Source: Salmonella bongori NCTC 12419
Lineage (GTDB): Bacteria > Pseudomonadota > Gammaproteobacteria > Enterobacterales > Enterobacteriaceae
Length of the DNA: 64,000 nt
Assembly (NCBI RefSeq): GCF_000252995.1
Contig: NC_015761.1
Span: forward strand, 1,364,001 to 1,428,000
Direction of reading: 5' to 3'
In this document: piece by piece, positions 25,309 to 34,702 of the stretch
Position numbering within the stretch: position 1 is the stretch's first letter
Layout: each line of letters begins with the position of its first letter
Made by a program: the position numbers and the translations under genes
The notes under the pieces: model-generated
Told to the model about the DNA's origin: nothing
What the model saw: the letters and a program-made list of their open reading frames with translations, nothing else
The model's database searches: none

Positions 25309-26430
25309 ATGAAATCAGGCCGTTTTATTGGCGTTATGTCCGGAACCAGCCTTGATGGCGTCGATGTTGTACTGGCGGCGATTGATGAAACAATGGTTGC
25401 CCAACAGGCAAGTCTCACCTGGCCTATTCCCGTTCATCTGAAAAAAGGCATTCTTGATATTTGTCAGGGGCAGACGCTTACACTCTCGCAACTTGGGCAA
25501 CTTGATACACAGTTAGGCCGGCTTTTTGCGCAGGCAATTAATGCACTATTGGCGCAACAACATTTGCAGCCACGGGATATTGTCGCTATTGGTTGCCATG
25601 GACAAACGGTATGGCATGAACCTACCGGCGATGCTCCGCATACGCTACAAATTGGTGATAATAATCATATCGTCGCCCATACCGGGATCACGGTGGTAGG
25701 GGATTTCCGGCGGCGGGATATTGCGCTGGGCGGACAAGGCGCGCCGCTGGTGCCCGCGTTCCATCACGCCTTGTTGGCGCATCCGACGGAAAGACGTATG
25801 GTTCTGAATATCGGCGGCATCGCCAATTTATCTCTGCTTTTCCCCGGACAGGCGGTGCGCGGATATGATACAGGCCCGGGCAATATGTTAATGGACGCGT
25901 GGATTTGGCGGCAATGCGCGCAGCCTTACGACAAAGACGCGGCGTGGGCGAAAGAAGGTAAGGTTATTCTTCCTTTGTTGCAAAAGATGCTGAGTGATCC
26001 GTACTTTGCTGCGTCAGCGCCTAAAAGTACAGGGCGCGAGTACTTCAATTATGGTTGGTTAGCACATCATCTGGCGGCTTTCCCCGGCGCAGACGCGCGT
26101 GATGTACAGGCCACACTGGTAGAACTCACGGCGGTCTCTATCGCACAACAGGTATTGCTTAATGGCGGTTGCGAACGCTTGATGGTCTGTGGCGGTGGAA
26201 GCCGCAACCCATTAGTCATGGCCCGTCTGGCTGCGCTGTTACCGGGTATTGAAGTGTCAACCACCGATAAGGCGGGGATCAGTGGCGATGATATGGAAGC
26301 GCTGGCATTTGCATGGCTTGCCTGGCGAACCCTTGCGGGTCTGCCGGGCAATTTACCTTCCGTGACAGGGGCTACACAAGCCAGTGTTTTAGGCGCTATT
26401 TATCCGGCTAACCCAGCAACTCAGAGTTAA
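25309..26430 (+). CDS. anmK: Anhydro-N-acetylmuramic acid kinase
   Basis: 373 residues, a few more than E. coli. It phosphorylates and hydrolyses 1,6-anhydro-MurNAc to MurNAc-6-phosphate in peptidoglycan recycling. Hallmarks: MSGTSLDGVDV near the start, GCHGQTVWHEP, NIGGIANLS and GYDTGPGNMLMD (phosphate and sugar binding), CGGGSRN in the C-terminal lobe. AGGAAGAGGT precedes the ATG. It is followed after 87 bases by mliC in the same direction. Confidence 0.97.
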   Translation: MKSGRFIGVMSGTSLDGVDVVLAAIDETMVAQQASLTWPIPVHLKKGILDICQGQTLTLSQLGQLDTQLGRLFAQAINALLAQQHLQPRDIVAIGCHGQTVWHEPTGDAPHTLQIGDNNHIVAHTGITVVGDFRRRDIALGGQGAPLVPAFHHALLAHPTERRMVLNIGGIANLSLLFPGQAVRGYDTGPGNMLMDAWIWRQCAQPYDKDAAWAKEGKVILPLLQKMLSDPYFAASAPKSTGREYFNYGWLAHHLAAFPGADARDVQATLVELTAVSIAQQVLLNGGCERLMVCGGGSRNPLVMARLAALLPGIEVSTTDKAGISGDDMEALAFAWLAWRTLAGLPGNLPSVTGATQASVLGAIYPANPATQS

Positions 26431-26517
26431 CTGAATTTTTTTCGGGCGATATATCGGTACACTAGGCATGTCAGGAAGGGGCGTTGGTCCCTTCAGAAGC
26501 AGGAGAGCTTTCGGGAT

Positions 26518-26847
26518 ATGCCTATGAAAAAGATAGTAATAATGTGTTTACCTGTGCTTCTGACAGGCTGTAGCGTTTACCAGCAATTTGTTGAACGTAT
26601 GCAAACGGATACGCTGGAATACCAGTGCGATGAGAAGCCGCTTACCGTCAATGTCAATAACCCGCGTGAAGAGGTCAGTTTTGTTTATGACAATAAATTG
26701 CTGACCCTGAAGCAGGGGTTATCGGCCTCAGGCGCACGCTATACGGATGGGATTTATGTTTTTTGGTCACAAGGTGAAAACGCCACCGTCTATAAGAGAG
26801 ACAGAATTGTGCTGAATAACTGCGAGTTACAAAATCCGAAGCGTTGA
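26518..26847 (+). CDS. mliC: Membrane-bound lysozyme inhibitor MliC (YdhA)
   Basis: 109 residues, or 107 if the ATG at 26524 is used. Lipoprotein signal with lipobox LTGC, then the MliC fold (LEYQCDEKPLTVNV, TDGIYVFWSQGENATVYK). It inhibits C-type lysozyme at the cell envelope. Cysteines in EYQCDEK and NNCELQ should form the family disulfide. It sits beside anmK, another peptidoglycan gene. Confidence 0.93.
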   Translation: MPMKKIVIMCLPVLLTGCSVYQQFVERMQTDTLEYQCDEKPLTVNVNNPREEVSFVYDNKLLTLKQGLSASGARYTDGIYVFWSQGENATVYKRDRIVLNNCELQNPKR

Positions 26848-26905
26848 GATTTTCAGTCCGGGGGCGCACAATAGCGCCACCTACTGATTATTTCTGATCA
26901 ACGCC

Positions 26906-27562
26906 ATGTCTGACAACGACCAATTGCAGCAAATTGCGCATCTACGCCGTGAGTACACGAAAGGTGGCCTGCGTCGCCGTGATTTACCCGCGGAACCGTT
27001 AACCCTGTTTGAGCGCTGGCTTGGACAGGCGTGTGACGCCCGCCTCGCCGATCCGACGGCGATGGTCGTGGCAACAGTAGATGACACGGGGCAGCCGTAC
27101 CAACGTATTGTATTGCTCAAGCATTACGACGAAAAAGGGCTGGTCTTTTATACCAATCTGGGAAGCCGTAAGGCTCACCAGATTGAGCATAATCCGCGTG
27201 TCAGTCTGTTATTTCCCTGGCATATGCTTGAACGCCAGGTGATGGTGACAGGCAAAGCCGAGCGTCTCTCCCCCCTTGAAGTGGTGAAATATTTCCACAG
27301 TCGCCCGCGTGACAGCCAGATTGGCGCATGGGTCTCTAAACAATCCAGCCGTATTTCCGCACGTGGTATCCTCGAAAGTAAATTCCTGGAGCTCAAGCAA
27401 AAGTTTCAGCAAGGTGAAGTCCCGCTGCCCAGCTTCTGGGGCGGTTTTCGCGTTAGCATCGAACAGATGGAATTCTGGCAGGGCGGTGAACATCGCCTGC
27501 ACGATCGCTTTTTATACCAACGCGATGACGGCGCGTGGAAAATCGACCGTCTTGCGCCTTAA
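26906..27562 (+). CDS. pdxH: Pyridoxamine/pyridoxine 5'-phosphate oxidase
   Basis: 218 residues, E. coli length. The FMN enzyme makes pyridoxal 5'-phosphate from PNP or PMP with oxygen. Motifs: RIVLLKHYDEKGLVFYTNLGS (FMN and substrate contacts, about 67-87), FHSRPRDSQIGAWVSKQSS, and C-terminal RLHDRFLYQR with the conserved Arg and His. It precedes tyrS; pdxY, the salvage kinase, follows tyrS. Confidence 0.97.
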   Translation: MSDNDQLQQIAHLRREYTKGGLRRRDLPAEPLTLFERWLGQACDARLADPTAMVVATVDDTGQPYQRIVLLKHYDEKGLVFYTNLGSRKAHQIEHNPRVSLLFPWHMLERQVMVTGKAERLSPLEVVKYFHSRPRDSQIGAWVSKQSSRISARGILESKFLELKQKFQQGEVPLPSFWGGFRVSIEQMEFWQGGEHRLHDRFLYQRDDGAWKIDRLAP

Positions 27563-27688
27563 AGATGCAAAAATCTTGTTGTAAGCACTGGTGCGGATGA
27601 ATCCGGCGTTTTATGCTATGTCTCTTTCGCGTCTGGCGAAAAGTCGTGTACCGGCAAAGGTGCAGTCGTTTTATACATGGAGATTTTG

Positions 27689-28963
27689 ATGGCAAGCAGT
27701 AACTTGATTAAACAATTGCAAGAGCGGGGGCTGGTAGCCCAGGTGACGGACGAAGACGCGTTGGCAGAGCGACTGGCGCAAGGCCCGATCGCGCTCTATT
27801 GCGGATTCGATCCTACCGCTGACAGCTTGCATTTGGGGCATCTGGTTCCATTGTTATGCCTGAAACGCTTCCAGCAGGCAGGGCATAAACCTGTCGCACT
27901 GGTGGGCGGTGCAACCGGTCTGATTGGCGACCCCAGTTTTAAAGCCGCCGAGCGTAAGCTGAATACTGAAGAGACGGTTCAGGAATGGGTGGCTAAAATT
28001 CGTAAACAGGTTGCCCCGTTCCTGGACTTTGATTGTGGTGAAAATGCCGCCATCGCAGCCAATAACTATGACTGGTTCGGCAGCATGAATGTGCTGACTT
28101 TCCTGCGTGATATCGGTAAACATTTCTCCGTAAATCAGATGATCAATAAAGAAGCGGTAAAGCAGCGTCTGAACCGTGACGATCAAGGGATCTCTTTCAC
28201 CGAGTTCTCTTATAACCTGCTACAGGGGTACGACTTTGCCTGCCTGAATAAACTCCACGGTGTTTCGTTACAGATTGGTGGTTCTGACCAGTGGGGGAAT
28301 ATTACCTCCGGTATCGACCTGACCCGTCGTCTGCACCAGAATCAGGTATTTGGTCTGACCGTTCCGTTGATCACCAAAGCTGACGGCACGAAATTCGGCA
28401 AAACCGAAGGCGGCGCTGTCTGGCTGGATCCGAAGAAAACCAGTCCGTATAAATTCTATCAGTTCTGGATTAATACCGCGGATGCTGATGTTTATCGCTT
28501 CCTGAAATTCTTTACCTTTATGGATATTGAAGAGATTAACGCTCTGGAAGAGGAAGATAAAAACAGCGGTAAAGCGCCGCGTGCCCAATATGTGTTGGCC
28601 GAACAGGTGACGCGTCTGGTTCACGGCGAAGAGGGATTGATTGCAGCGAAACGCATTACCGAAAGTCTTTTTAACGGTAATCTGAGCGATCTTAGCGAGG
28701 CGGATTTTGAGCAACTCGCCCAGGACGGCGTGCCAATGATCGAACTGGAAAAAGGTACCGATCTGATGCAGGCGCTGGTAGATGCCGAGCTCCAGCCTTC
28801 TCGTGGACAGGCGCGTAAAACTATCGCCTCCAATGCAGTCACTATTAATGGTGAAAAACAATCCGATCCTGAATACATCTTTAACGATGAGGACCGCCTG
28901 TTTGGCCGCTATACCTTATTGCGTCGCGGCAAAAAGAACTATTGTCTGATTTGCTGGAAATAA
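27689..28963 (+). CDS. tyrS: Tyrosyl-tRNA synthetase
   Basis: 424 residues from ATG 27689 (MASSNLIKQLQERGLVAQ), exactly the E. coli protein length; an ATG four codons earlier is not used. Class I synthetase with HIGH-type motif HLGHL (about 46-50) and KMSKS-type motif KFGKT (about 231-235), and an S4-like RNA-binding domain at the C-terminus. Charges tRNA-Tyr. A strong terminator follows the stop. Confidence 0.98.
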   Translation: MASSNLIKQLQERGLVAQVTDEDALAERLAQGPIALYCGFDPTADSLHLGHLVPLLCLKRFQQAGHKPVALVGGATGLIGDPSFKAAERKLNTEETVQEWVAKIRKQVAPFLDFDCGENAAIAANNYDWFGSMNVLTFLRDIGKHFSVNQMINKEAVKQRLNRDDQGISFTEFSYNLLQGYDFACLNKLHGVSLQIGGSDQWGNITSGIDLTRRLHQNQVFGLTVPLITKADGTKFGKTEGGAVWLDPKKTSPYKFYQFWINTADADVYRFLKFFTFMDIEEINALEEEDKNSGKAPRAQYVLAEQVTRLVHGEEGLIAAKRITESLFNGNLSDLSEADFEQLAQDGVPMIELEKGTDLMQALVDAELQPSRGQARKTIASNAVTINGEKQSDPEYIFNDEDRLFGRYTLLRRGKKNYCLICWK

Positions 28964-28977
28964 GGCATTAAGTAACA

Positions 28978-29005
28978 GGGAGTGAGAAATCACTCCCTTA
29001 TTTTT
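28978..29005 (+). terminator. Rho-independent terminator after tyrS
   Basis: Stem GGGAGTGA/TCACTCCC with loop GAAA, followed by TTATTTTTG, 15 bases after the tyrS stop. pdxY starts 18 bases later, so it may be fed by read-through or have its own promoter. Confidence 0.9.
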
Positions 29006-29022
29006 GATGTTCAGGTAAAAAA

Positions 29023-29883
29023 ATGAAGAATATCCTCGCTATCCAGTCCCATGTTGTTTTCGGACATGCGGGCAACAGCGCTGCCGAATTTCCTATGCGT
29101 CGTCTTGGCGCTAATGTCTGGCCGCTGAATACCGTTCAGTTTTCTAACCACACGCAATATGGTAAATGGACTGGCTGCGTCATGCCGCCCAGCCATCTGA
29201 CGGAGATTGTCCAGGGAATTGCGGACATTGGCCAGTTAGCGCATTGCGATGCCGTACTCAGTGGTTATCTGGGGTCCGCCGAGCAGGGTGAACATATTCT
29301 CGGTATTGTGCGCCAGGTTAAAGCGGCCAATCCGCAGGCAAAATATTTCTGCGATCCCGTGATGGGACATCCGGAAAAGGGCTGTATTGTGGCGCCCGGC
29401 GTCGCAGAGTTTCATGTGCGTTATGCGCTACCTGCCAGTGATATTATCGCGCCTAATCTGATTGAGCTGGAAATACTCAGCCAACATGCCGTCAATAATG
29501 TGAACGATGCTGTACAGGCTGCACGTGAACTGATTGCCCAGGGACCAGAAATTGTGCTGGTGAAACATCTCGCTCGCGCAGGATATAGTCCGGATCGCTT
29601 TGAAATGCTGCTGGTGACAGCGCAGGAAGCCTGGCATATTAGCCGCCCTCTGGTGGATTTCGGCTTACGTCAGCCGGTTGGCGTTGGCGATGTCACCAGT
29701 GGCTTACTGTTAGTCAAACTTTTGCAGGGCTCGACGTTGCAGCAGGCGCTGGAGCATGTTACGGCGGCAGTATATGAGATTATGATCACCACCAAAGCGA
29801 TGCAGGAATACGAACTGCAGGTCGTGGCAGCGCAGGAGCGGATCGCGAACCCTGAACATTATTTTAGCGCGACGCGACTGTAA
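29023..29883 (+). CDS. pdxY: Pyridoxal kinase PdxY
   Basis: 286 residues. Ribokinase-like fold. It phosphorylates pyridoxal in the B6 salvage pathway. Motifs: FGHAGNSAAEFPMRRLG near the N-terminus, DPVMGHPEKGC (about 113-123), and GVGDVTSGLLL with the catalytic Asp near 223. It is close to pdxH, with tyrS between them. Its ATG follows the tyrS terminator closely. Confidence 0.96.
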   Translation: MKNILAIQSHVVFGHAGNSAAEFPMRRLGANVWPLNTVQFSNHTQYGKWTGCVMPPSHLTEIVQGIADIGQLAHCDAVLSGYLGSAEQGEHILGIVRQVKAANPQAKYFCDPVMGHPEKGCIVAPGVAEFHVRYALPASDIIAPNLIELEILSQHAVNNVNDAVQAARELIAQGPEIVLVKHLARAGYSPDRFEMLLVTAQEAWHISRPLVDFGLRQPVGVGDVTSGLLLVKLLQGSTLQQALEHVTAAVYEIMITTKAMQEYELQVVAAQERIANPEHYFSATRL

Positions 29884-29900
29884 TCCGTGATACTGAAAGA

Positions 29901-29933
29901 TGCCGGATAGCGGTAAGGATAAGCTATCCGGCA
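29901..29933. repeat. REP element between pdxY and gstA
   Basis: GCCGGATAG (29902-29910) pairs with CTATCCGGC (29924-29932), in the gap between convergent genes. Confidence 0.75.
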
Positions 29934-29941
29934 AAATAACA

Positions 29942-30547
29942 TTAATTTAATCCTTCCGCTTTAAGCGCGGCTGCAACAGCCGGTCTTTCCGCAGCGCGCT
30001 TCATATAACTCTCAATATGCGTGAACCCGTCAAGAGGCAGTTTTACCCCATACGCCCACCGCAAAACGGTAAACAGATAAGCGTCTGCGATAGTAAAACG
30101 TTGACCGCAAATCCATTGATCGTCTGCAAGCGCCTCATTAACGTATTGTAATTTCTTTTCCAGTCCGGCACGGACGGCAGGCTTAAGCGTTTCGGGTGTG
30201 TCAGGGCGAAACAGCGGCGTAAACCCTTTATGCAGTTCCGTTGCAATATAGTTTAGCCACTCCAGCGTATGATAACGCGCAAGACTGCTTATGGGGGCCA
30301 GAAGCTGGCGGTCGGGAACGCTGTCTGCAAGATACTGCATAATGGCGACCCCTTCAGTCAATAATGTGCCGTCATCCAAAAGCAGAGCAGGAACCTGTCC
30401 TTTCGGGTTTAGCGCAAGGTAATCATCGCCATTTTCCAGACGCTTTTTCGCGAGATCGACACCCTCAAGCGTGAAGTCTTTGCCAATCTCGCGAAGGGTA
30501 ATGTGGGAAGCAAGAGAACAGGCACCCGGTTTGTAGAACAGTTTCAT
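29942..30547 (-). CDS. gstA: Glutathione S-transferase GstA
   Basis: 201 residues, bacterial beta class. The N-terminal thioredoxin-like domain has Cys10 (KPGACSLASHITLREIG), which lies near the glutathione thiol. The C-terminal helical domain has QRFTIADAYLF. It conjugates or binds electrophiles with glutathione. It is convergent with pdxY and downstream of dtpA, from which it is separated by a terminator. GGAGTTACC precedes the start. Confidence 0.96.
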   Translation of the reverse strand: MKLFYKPGACSLASHITLREIGKDFTLEGVDLAKKRLENGDDYLALNPKGQVPALLLDDGTLLTEGVAIMQYLADSVPDRQLLAPISSLARYHTLEWLNYIATELHKGFTPLFRPDTPETLKPAVRAGLEKKLQYVNEALADDQWICGQRFTIADAYLFTVLRWAYGVKLPLDGFTHIESYMKRAAERPAVAAALKAEGLN

Positions 30548-30597
30548 CGGTAACTCCTTTTTGCTGAGGTTTAAAGTATGGTAGTGCGGGGATGGGC

Positions 30598-30629
30598 AAA
30601 AAAAAAGCCGCTAACGCACAGTTAGCGGC
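30598..30629 (-). terminator. Rho-independent terminator after dtpA
   Basis: Stem GCCGCTAAC/GTTAGCGGC around GCACA, followed on the minus strand by a run of nine T, 23 bases after the dtpA stop. Confidence 0.92.
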
Positions 30630-30651
30630 CTGAATGTTGTTTCCCGGAAAA

Positions 30652-32157
30652 TTAAACTGTAGCGGCTTTAGCGCCTTTCTCAGCGGTATCATCATCCTGA
30701 GTCATACGGTTCAGCTTAGGTGCTGTCAGCAGCATCAGGACGGCGATAACGGCGGTTGCTACGCCAATCTGCATAAATACGCGGCCGTAGACTTCCAGGG
30801 ACATCAGCGGGTCAGTCACGTCGCTTGGCACCGCCATCATGTTGGCGACATAGCCACCAATGATGTTGGCGCCTGCCGTTGTCAGGAACCAGCTCCCCAT
30901 GATGAAGCCCATCAGACGCTGCGGAACCAACTGCGCAACCATTGCCAGCCCCAGACCGGAGATCATCAGTTCACCGATACTTTGCAGACAATAACTCATG
31001 ATCAGCCAGTTTACGGATACGATGCCGGCATCGTTCGCAAATTTAGCGCCCAACGGCAGAATGAGGAATGCGCCAGAGCACAGCACCATGCCAATGGCAA
31101 ATTTCATCGGCATTGGGAGGGTATCGCCCATCTTGTTATAAATTGCGGCCAGAATCGGGCTACCGATAATGATCCAGAACGGGTTTAGCGCCTGATACTG
31201 TTCCGGTTCGAAAGCGATACCGAGAATAGAATGCTCAACGTTACGAATCGCGAAGAAGTTCAGAGAGGTCGGCATCTGGCTGTACAGTACGAAGAAAATG
31301 ATCGCCTGCAGCATCAGAATGAAGGCAACGATCATTTTACGACGCGCGGCGCCATGCATGGAAAACGCTTCTTTACCAAAGATAATAACGATGCCAAGCG
31401 CGATAACGCCCAGTGCCATTCGCGCGATATCCTGGTTATGCAACAGCCAGGTCGCCACCGCAATCAGGACGATAACGCCAACAATAGTCAACAGCAGATT
31501 ACGGAAGTTGATCGGTTCAAAGTCAGGTTTGGAGCCGTAACTTTTGACCCAGCGTTGGCAGAAGGCAAAGTTAACGACGGTTATCAGCATACCGACGACG
31601 CTAAGCGCAAACGCGGTGCTCCAGCCATAACGCGCCGCCAGCCATGGCGTTGCCAGCATGGAGAAGAAGGAGCCGATGTTGACGGACATATAATACATGG
31701 TAAACGCGCCGTCGAGACGCGGATCGTCCTTCGCATAACAGGTAGAAAGCAGAGAAGACGGGTTAGCTTTAAACAGACCGTTACCCACCGCGATAGCCGC
31801 CATGCCCATATAGACGATGCCGGCGTCATGGCCAGACCACGCGACCAGCGCATAACCGATAGCCAATACCACGGCGCCCAACATGATAACGCGTTTAGTA
31901 CCCAGGACTTTGTCACCTAACCAGCCGCCAATCGCGACCAGACCGTATACCAGCGCGCTGAAGGAAGAGAAAAGGGTGATAGAATCCGCTTCTGACATAC
32001 CCAGTTGTTTTACCAGGTAGACGGCCATAATGCCTTGCAGGCCGTAATAACCAAAACGCTCCCACAACTCTATCGAGAAGATGAGATAGAACGCCTTCGG
32101 TTGTTTGAAAGCGTTCATACTAACGCTTTCAGTTGGTTTATTGTTTGCAGTAGACAC
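30652..32157 (-). CDS. dtpA: Di-/tripeptide:H+ symporter DtpA (TppB)
   Basis: 501 residues from GTG 32157, aligned with the E. coli start (STANNKPTESVSMNAFKQPK) and preceded by GAGG; the open frame runs 61 codons further and is not used. Proton-dependent oligopeptide transporter with twelve or more helices. POT signatures include ELWERFGYYG (ExxER proton site), GGWLGDKVLGTKRVI, and FTMYYMSVNIGS. It imports di- and tripeptides. Confidence 0.96.
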   Translation of the reverse strand: MSTANNKPTESVSMNAFKQPKAFYLIFSIELWERFGYYGLQGIMAVYLVKQLGMSEADSITLFSSFSALVYGLVAIGGWLGDKVLGTKRVIMLGAVVLAIGYALVAWSGHDAGIVYMGMAAIAVGNGLFKANPSSLLSTCYAKDDPRLDGAFTMYYMSVNIGSFFSMLATPWLAARYGWSTAFALSVVGMLITVVNFAFCQRWVKSYGSKPDFEPINFRNLLLTIVGVIVLIAVATWLLHNQDIARMALGVIALGIVIIFGKEAFSMHGAARRKMIVAFILMLQAIIFFVLYSQMPTSLNFFAIRNVEHSILGIAFEPEQYQALNPFWIIIGSPILAAIYNKMGDTLPMPMKFAIGMVLCSGAFLILPLGAKFANDAGIVSVNWLIMSYCLQSIGELMISGLGLAMVAQLVPQRLMGFIMGSWFLTTAGANIIGGYVANMMAVPSDVTDPLMSLEVYGRVFMQIGVATAVIAVLMLLTAPKLNRMTQDDDTAEKGAKAATV

Positions 32158-32748
32158 TTTTACCTCTTTTTTTACGCCCTGTATTAACAGGGATTGTCTG
32201 GCGCGTGATGAGACAGACTCATCCGTCCGATTGTTATATTGGAGGGGAAACGGCAGGTAATGTTCACTATCTTTCCTTTTCAGACAAGTCTTTTGTAATA
32301 ATCTGTTACATATAACTCGCGTGGTCGAATCGTCGGGCAACGGAAATGTTATACAGCGTTAAATTTCTTCATTTGAAGAATGGCAGATTTTTACACTGTG
32401 AAACGGCCATAATTTTGGGTGAAAGGCGATATCTTCTGCTATTTAATGCAAAATGCAGTGATATAGGCCATTATCTGAAAAAAAGCCAGATTAATATTTT
32501 GTAGTGAAAAGGTACCTTCAGTCCATCTGGTTGAAAATGTAACCTTAGATGACACTAAATTTCACATTAAGTTATCAAAGTGATCTTGATCACGTATAGA
32601 TAGAAATTTTTGCTATTAAAAAAATGATTAACCTGGTATGGCGCTAAAACGAAAGCACATGACGTCAGAAAAGCAGCGAGAACGGGTATTATTAGCGGCT
32701 GTAATAGAGAGAGCGGGCAGGGGAGCGCGCTGGGGCACTCCCCACCTT
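32158..32748. other. Upstream region of dtpA
   Basis: 591 bases with no supported gene. It is AT-rich and holds the dtpA promoter and leader. A CRP-type dyad (GTGA-N6-TCAC) lies at 32580-32593. A 6-bp stem GGGGAG/CTCCCC at 32720-32743 lies five bases past the nth stop on the minus strand and may end the rsx-nth transcript. Confidence 0.6.
32580..32593. promoter_or_regulatory. CRP-like dyad upstream of dtpA
   Basis: GTGATCTTGATCAC keeps both core half-sites (GTGA, TCAC) with a 6-bp spacer. It lies 423 bases from the dtpA start, so the target promoter is uncertain. Confidence 0.5.
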
Positions 32749-33384
32749 TCAGATGTCGGCTTTTTCTTTGTATTCGCAAAGATCTTCAATGATGCAAGAG
32801 CCGCAGCGGGGTTTCCGGGCGATACAGGTATAGCGACCGTGTAAAATTAACCAGTGGTGGCAATCTACTTTGAACGCATTTGGCACCACTTTCAGCAGTT
32901 TCTCTTCTACCTGCTCGACATTTTTGCCTGGGGCGAACCGGGTTCGGTTGCATACACGAAATATATGCGTATCAACGGCAATGGTCGGCCAGCCGAAGGC
33001 AGTATTCAGCACCACGTTAGCCGTTTTACGCCCCACTCCGGGAAGCGCTTCCAGCGCCTCTCGATCCTCGGGTACTTCGCCGTTATGCTTTTCCAGTAAA
33101 ATACGGCAGGTCTTAATCACATTTTCCGCTTTACTGTTAAATAAGCCGATGGTTTTGATATAGGATTTCACGCCCTCAACGCCCAGTTCCAGCATTGCCG
33201 CTGGCGTGTTGGCGACCGGGTAAAGTTTAGCGGTGGCTTTGTTCACGCTGACATCAGTCGCCTGTGCGGAAAGCAGCACGGCAATCAGCAGCTCAAACGG
33301 CGAGGTAAAATTAAGTTCCGTCGTGGGATGCGGATTGTTGTCGCGCAGGCGTGTCAGAATTTCCAGCCTTTTTGCTTTGTTCAT
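32749..33384 (-). CDS. nth: Endonuclease III
   Basis: 211 residues. DNA glycosylase/AP lyase that removes oxidised pyrimidines. Helix-hairpin-helix LPGVGRKTANVV includes catalytic Lys120, and AVDTHIFRV holds catalytic Asp138. The [4Fe-4S] cluster is held by Cys187-X6-Cys194-X2-Cys197-X5-Cys203 (CIARKPRCGSCIIEDLC). Its ATG overlaps the rsxE stop by one base (TGATG), so it is the last gene of the rsxABCDGE-nth operon. Confidence 0.98.
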   Translation of the reverse strand: MNKAKRLEILTRLRDNNPHPTTELNFTSPFELLIAVLLSAQATDVSVNKATAKLYPVANTPAAMLELGVEGVKSYIKTIGLFNSKAENVIKTCRILLEKHNGEVPEDREALEALPGVGRKTANVVLNTAFGWPTIAVDTHIFRVCNRTRFAPGKNVEQVEEKLLKVVPNAFKVDCHHWLILHGRYTCIARKPRCGSCIIEDLCEYKEKADI

Positions 33385-34076
33385 CAGACTTTCCCTGTTT
33401 CACCTGCCGGAACGGCGGAGGGTGCGGTTTCGGCACGGCGTTTTTTCATTTTTTCATCAATAAGATATTTTACTGCCAGCATAAGGCCCAGGCCGATAAA
33501 CGCGCCGGGCGGCAGCATTGCCAGTAGAAAAGGCGAGTCGGTGTGAAATATCTCAACCCGTAATGCTTTCGCCCAGCCCCCCAGCAGACTGTCAGCGCCA
33601 TCGAAAAGCGTTCCATTCCCCAGGATCTCGCGCAGCGACCCCAGTACAAACATGGCGCCTGTCGCGCCCATGCCGATGGAAAAACCGTCCAGCGCGGAAA
33701 GCCACGGGCCTTTCCTGGCAGCAAACGCCTCGGCGCGCCCGACAACAATGCAGTTGGTGACGATCAGCGGAATAAAAATGCCTAAAGACTGGTACAAACC
33801 GAAGGCGTATGCATTGATCAGCATCTGTACTGCGCTTACCACCGAGGCAATGATCATCACGTAAATCGGGATACGGATTTCCGCGGGTGTCCAGCGGCGC
33901 AGGGTGGAAACCGTCAGGTTTGTTAGTGTTAATACCAGTGTCGTGGCAAGACCCAGCCCCAGGGCATTGGTTGCCGTAGAGGTAACCGCCAGCAAAGGAC
34001 ACAGGCCAAGCAATTGCACCAGAGCGGAGTTATTTTTCCACAACCCCTGAACAACAATATTTTTTATTTCGCTCAT
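33384..34076 (-). CDS. rsxE: Electron transport complex subunit RsxE
   Basis: 230 residues with six hydrophobic helices; homologous to RnfE/NqrD and related in sequence to RsxA. Inner-membrane part of the complex that reduces the SoxR [2Fe-2S] cluster and keeps soxS off. Motif CPLLAVTSTATNALGLG near 27-43 holds the cysteine that helps bind the shared membrane Fe-S cluster with RsxA. It starts two bases after the rsxG stop. Confidence 0.96.
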   Translation of the reverse strand: MSEIKNIVVQGLWKNNSALVQLLGLCPLLAVTSTATNALGLGLATTLVLTLTNLTVSTLRRWTPAEIRIPIYVMIIASVVSAVQMLINAYAFGLYQSLGIFIPLIVTNCIVVGRAEAFAARKGPWLSALDGFSIGMGATGAMFVLGSLREILGNGTLFDGADSLLGGWAKALRVEIFHTDSPFLLAMLPPGAFIGLGLMLAVKYLIDEKMKKRRAETAPSAVPAGETGKV

Positions 34077-34078
34077 GG

Positions 34079-34699
34079 TTATTCTCCACAGGCGGTTAAG
34101 TAAGGAAGTTGCGCGGGCAAAGATTCGGCATACAGTCCTGCGCGCTTAACTGCATTCACTACTGCGCGCGGCGTAATGGTGGCGCCGGTAAATTGGTCAA
34201 AATCACCGCCATCTTTTTTCACCGCCCAGTGTGTATCATTTTCACCGCTGATCGTCTTCCCGCTAAAGTGGGTAATCCAGTCAGACAGGCGGCGCTCAAT
34301 TTTATCACCCAATCCTGGCGTCTCATGATGTTCCGTAACGCGCGTACCCATGATAGTGCCGTTGAAATCTGTGGCAACGATGAGCTGAATAGCGCCGGAA
34401 TAGCCGTCTGGCGCGGTGGCTTCAATGATGGCGGCTACGGGTTTATCATCTTTGCGAGCGATAAAAACACGGTGCGTGCCCTTTCCCAGAGCAGGCGCAT
34501 CGACCAGGTAGCAGCTCTCTTGCAGGTTATTATTGTAATGCTCAGGCGGCAATACCTGATCGAACAGCGCATGTTGTTGTTGTAGCGCCTGTTCGTGAAT
34601 GGTTGATTTGGTCATCTGATTGATCACCGCGGTTAGTCCCGTAGAGCCTGCGGCAAAAAGCGCCAGCGTAATTCCGTGTTTACGAATCGTTTTTAGCAT
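34079..34699 (-). CDS. rsxG: Electron transport complex subunit RsxG
   Basis: 206 residues. One N-terminal membrane helix (about 9-29), then an FMN-binding periplasmic domain. The FMN is linked covalently to a threonine in the motif FTGATITPRAV (about residues 170-180), as in RnfG/NqrC. It starts three bases after the rsxD stop, which fits tight co-translation within the rsx operon. Confidence 0.96.
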   Translation of the reverse strand: MLKTIRKHGITLALFAAGSTGLTAVINQMTKSTIHEQALQQQHALFDQVLPPEHYNNNLQESCYLVDAPALGKGTHRVFIARKDDKPVAAIIEATAPDGYSGAIQLIVATDFNGTIMGTRVTEHHETPGLGDKIERRLSDWITHFSGKTISGENDTHWAVKKDGGDFDQFTGATITPRAVVNAVKRAGLYAESLPAQLPYLTACGE

Positions 34700-34702
34700 G
34701 GT

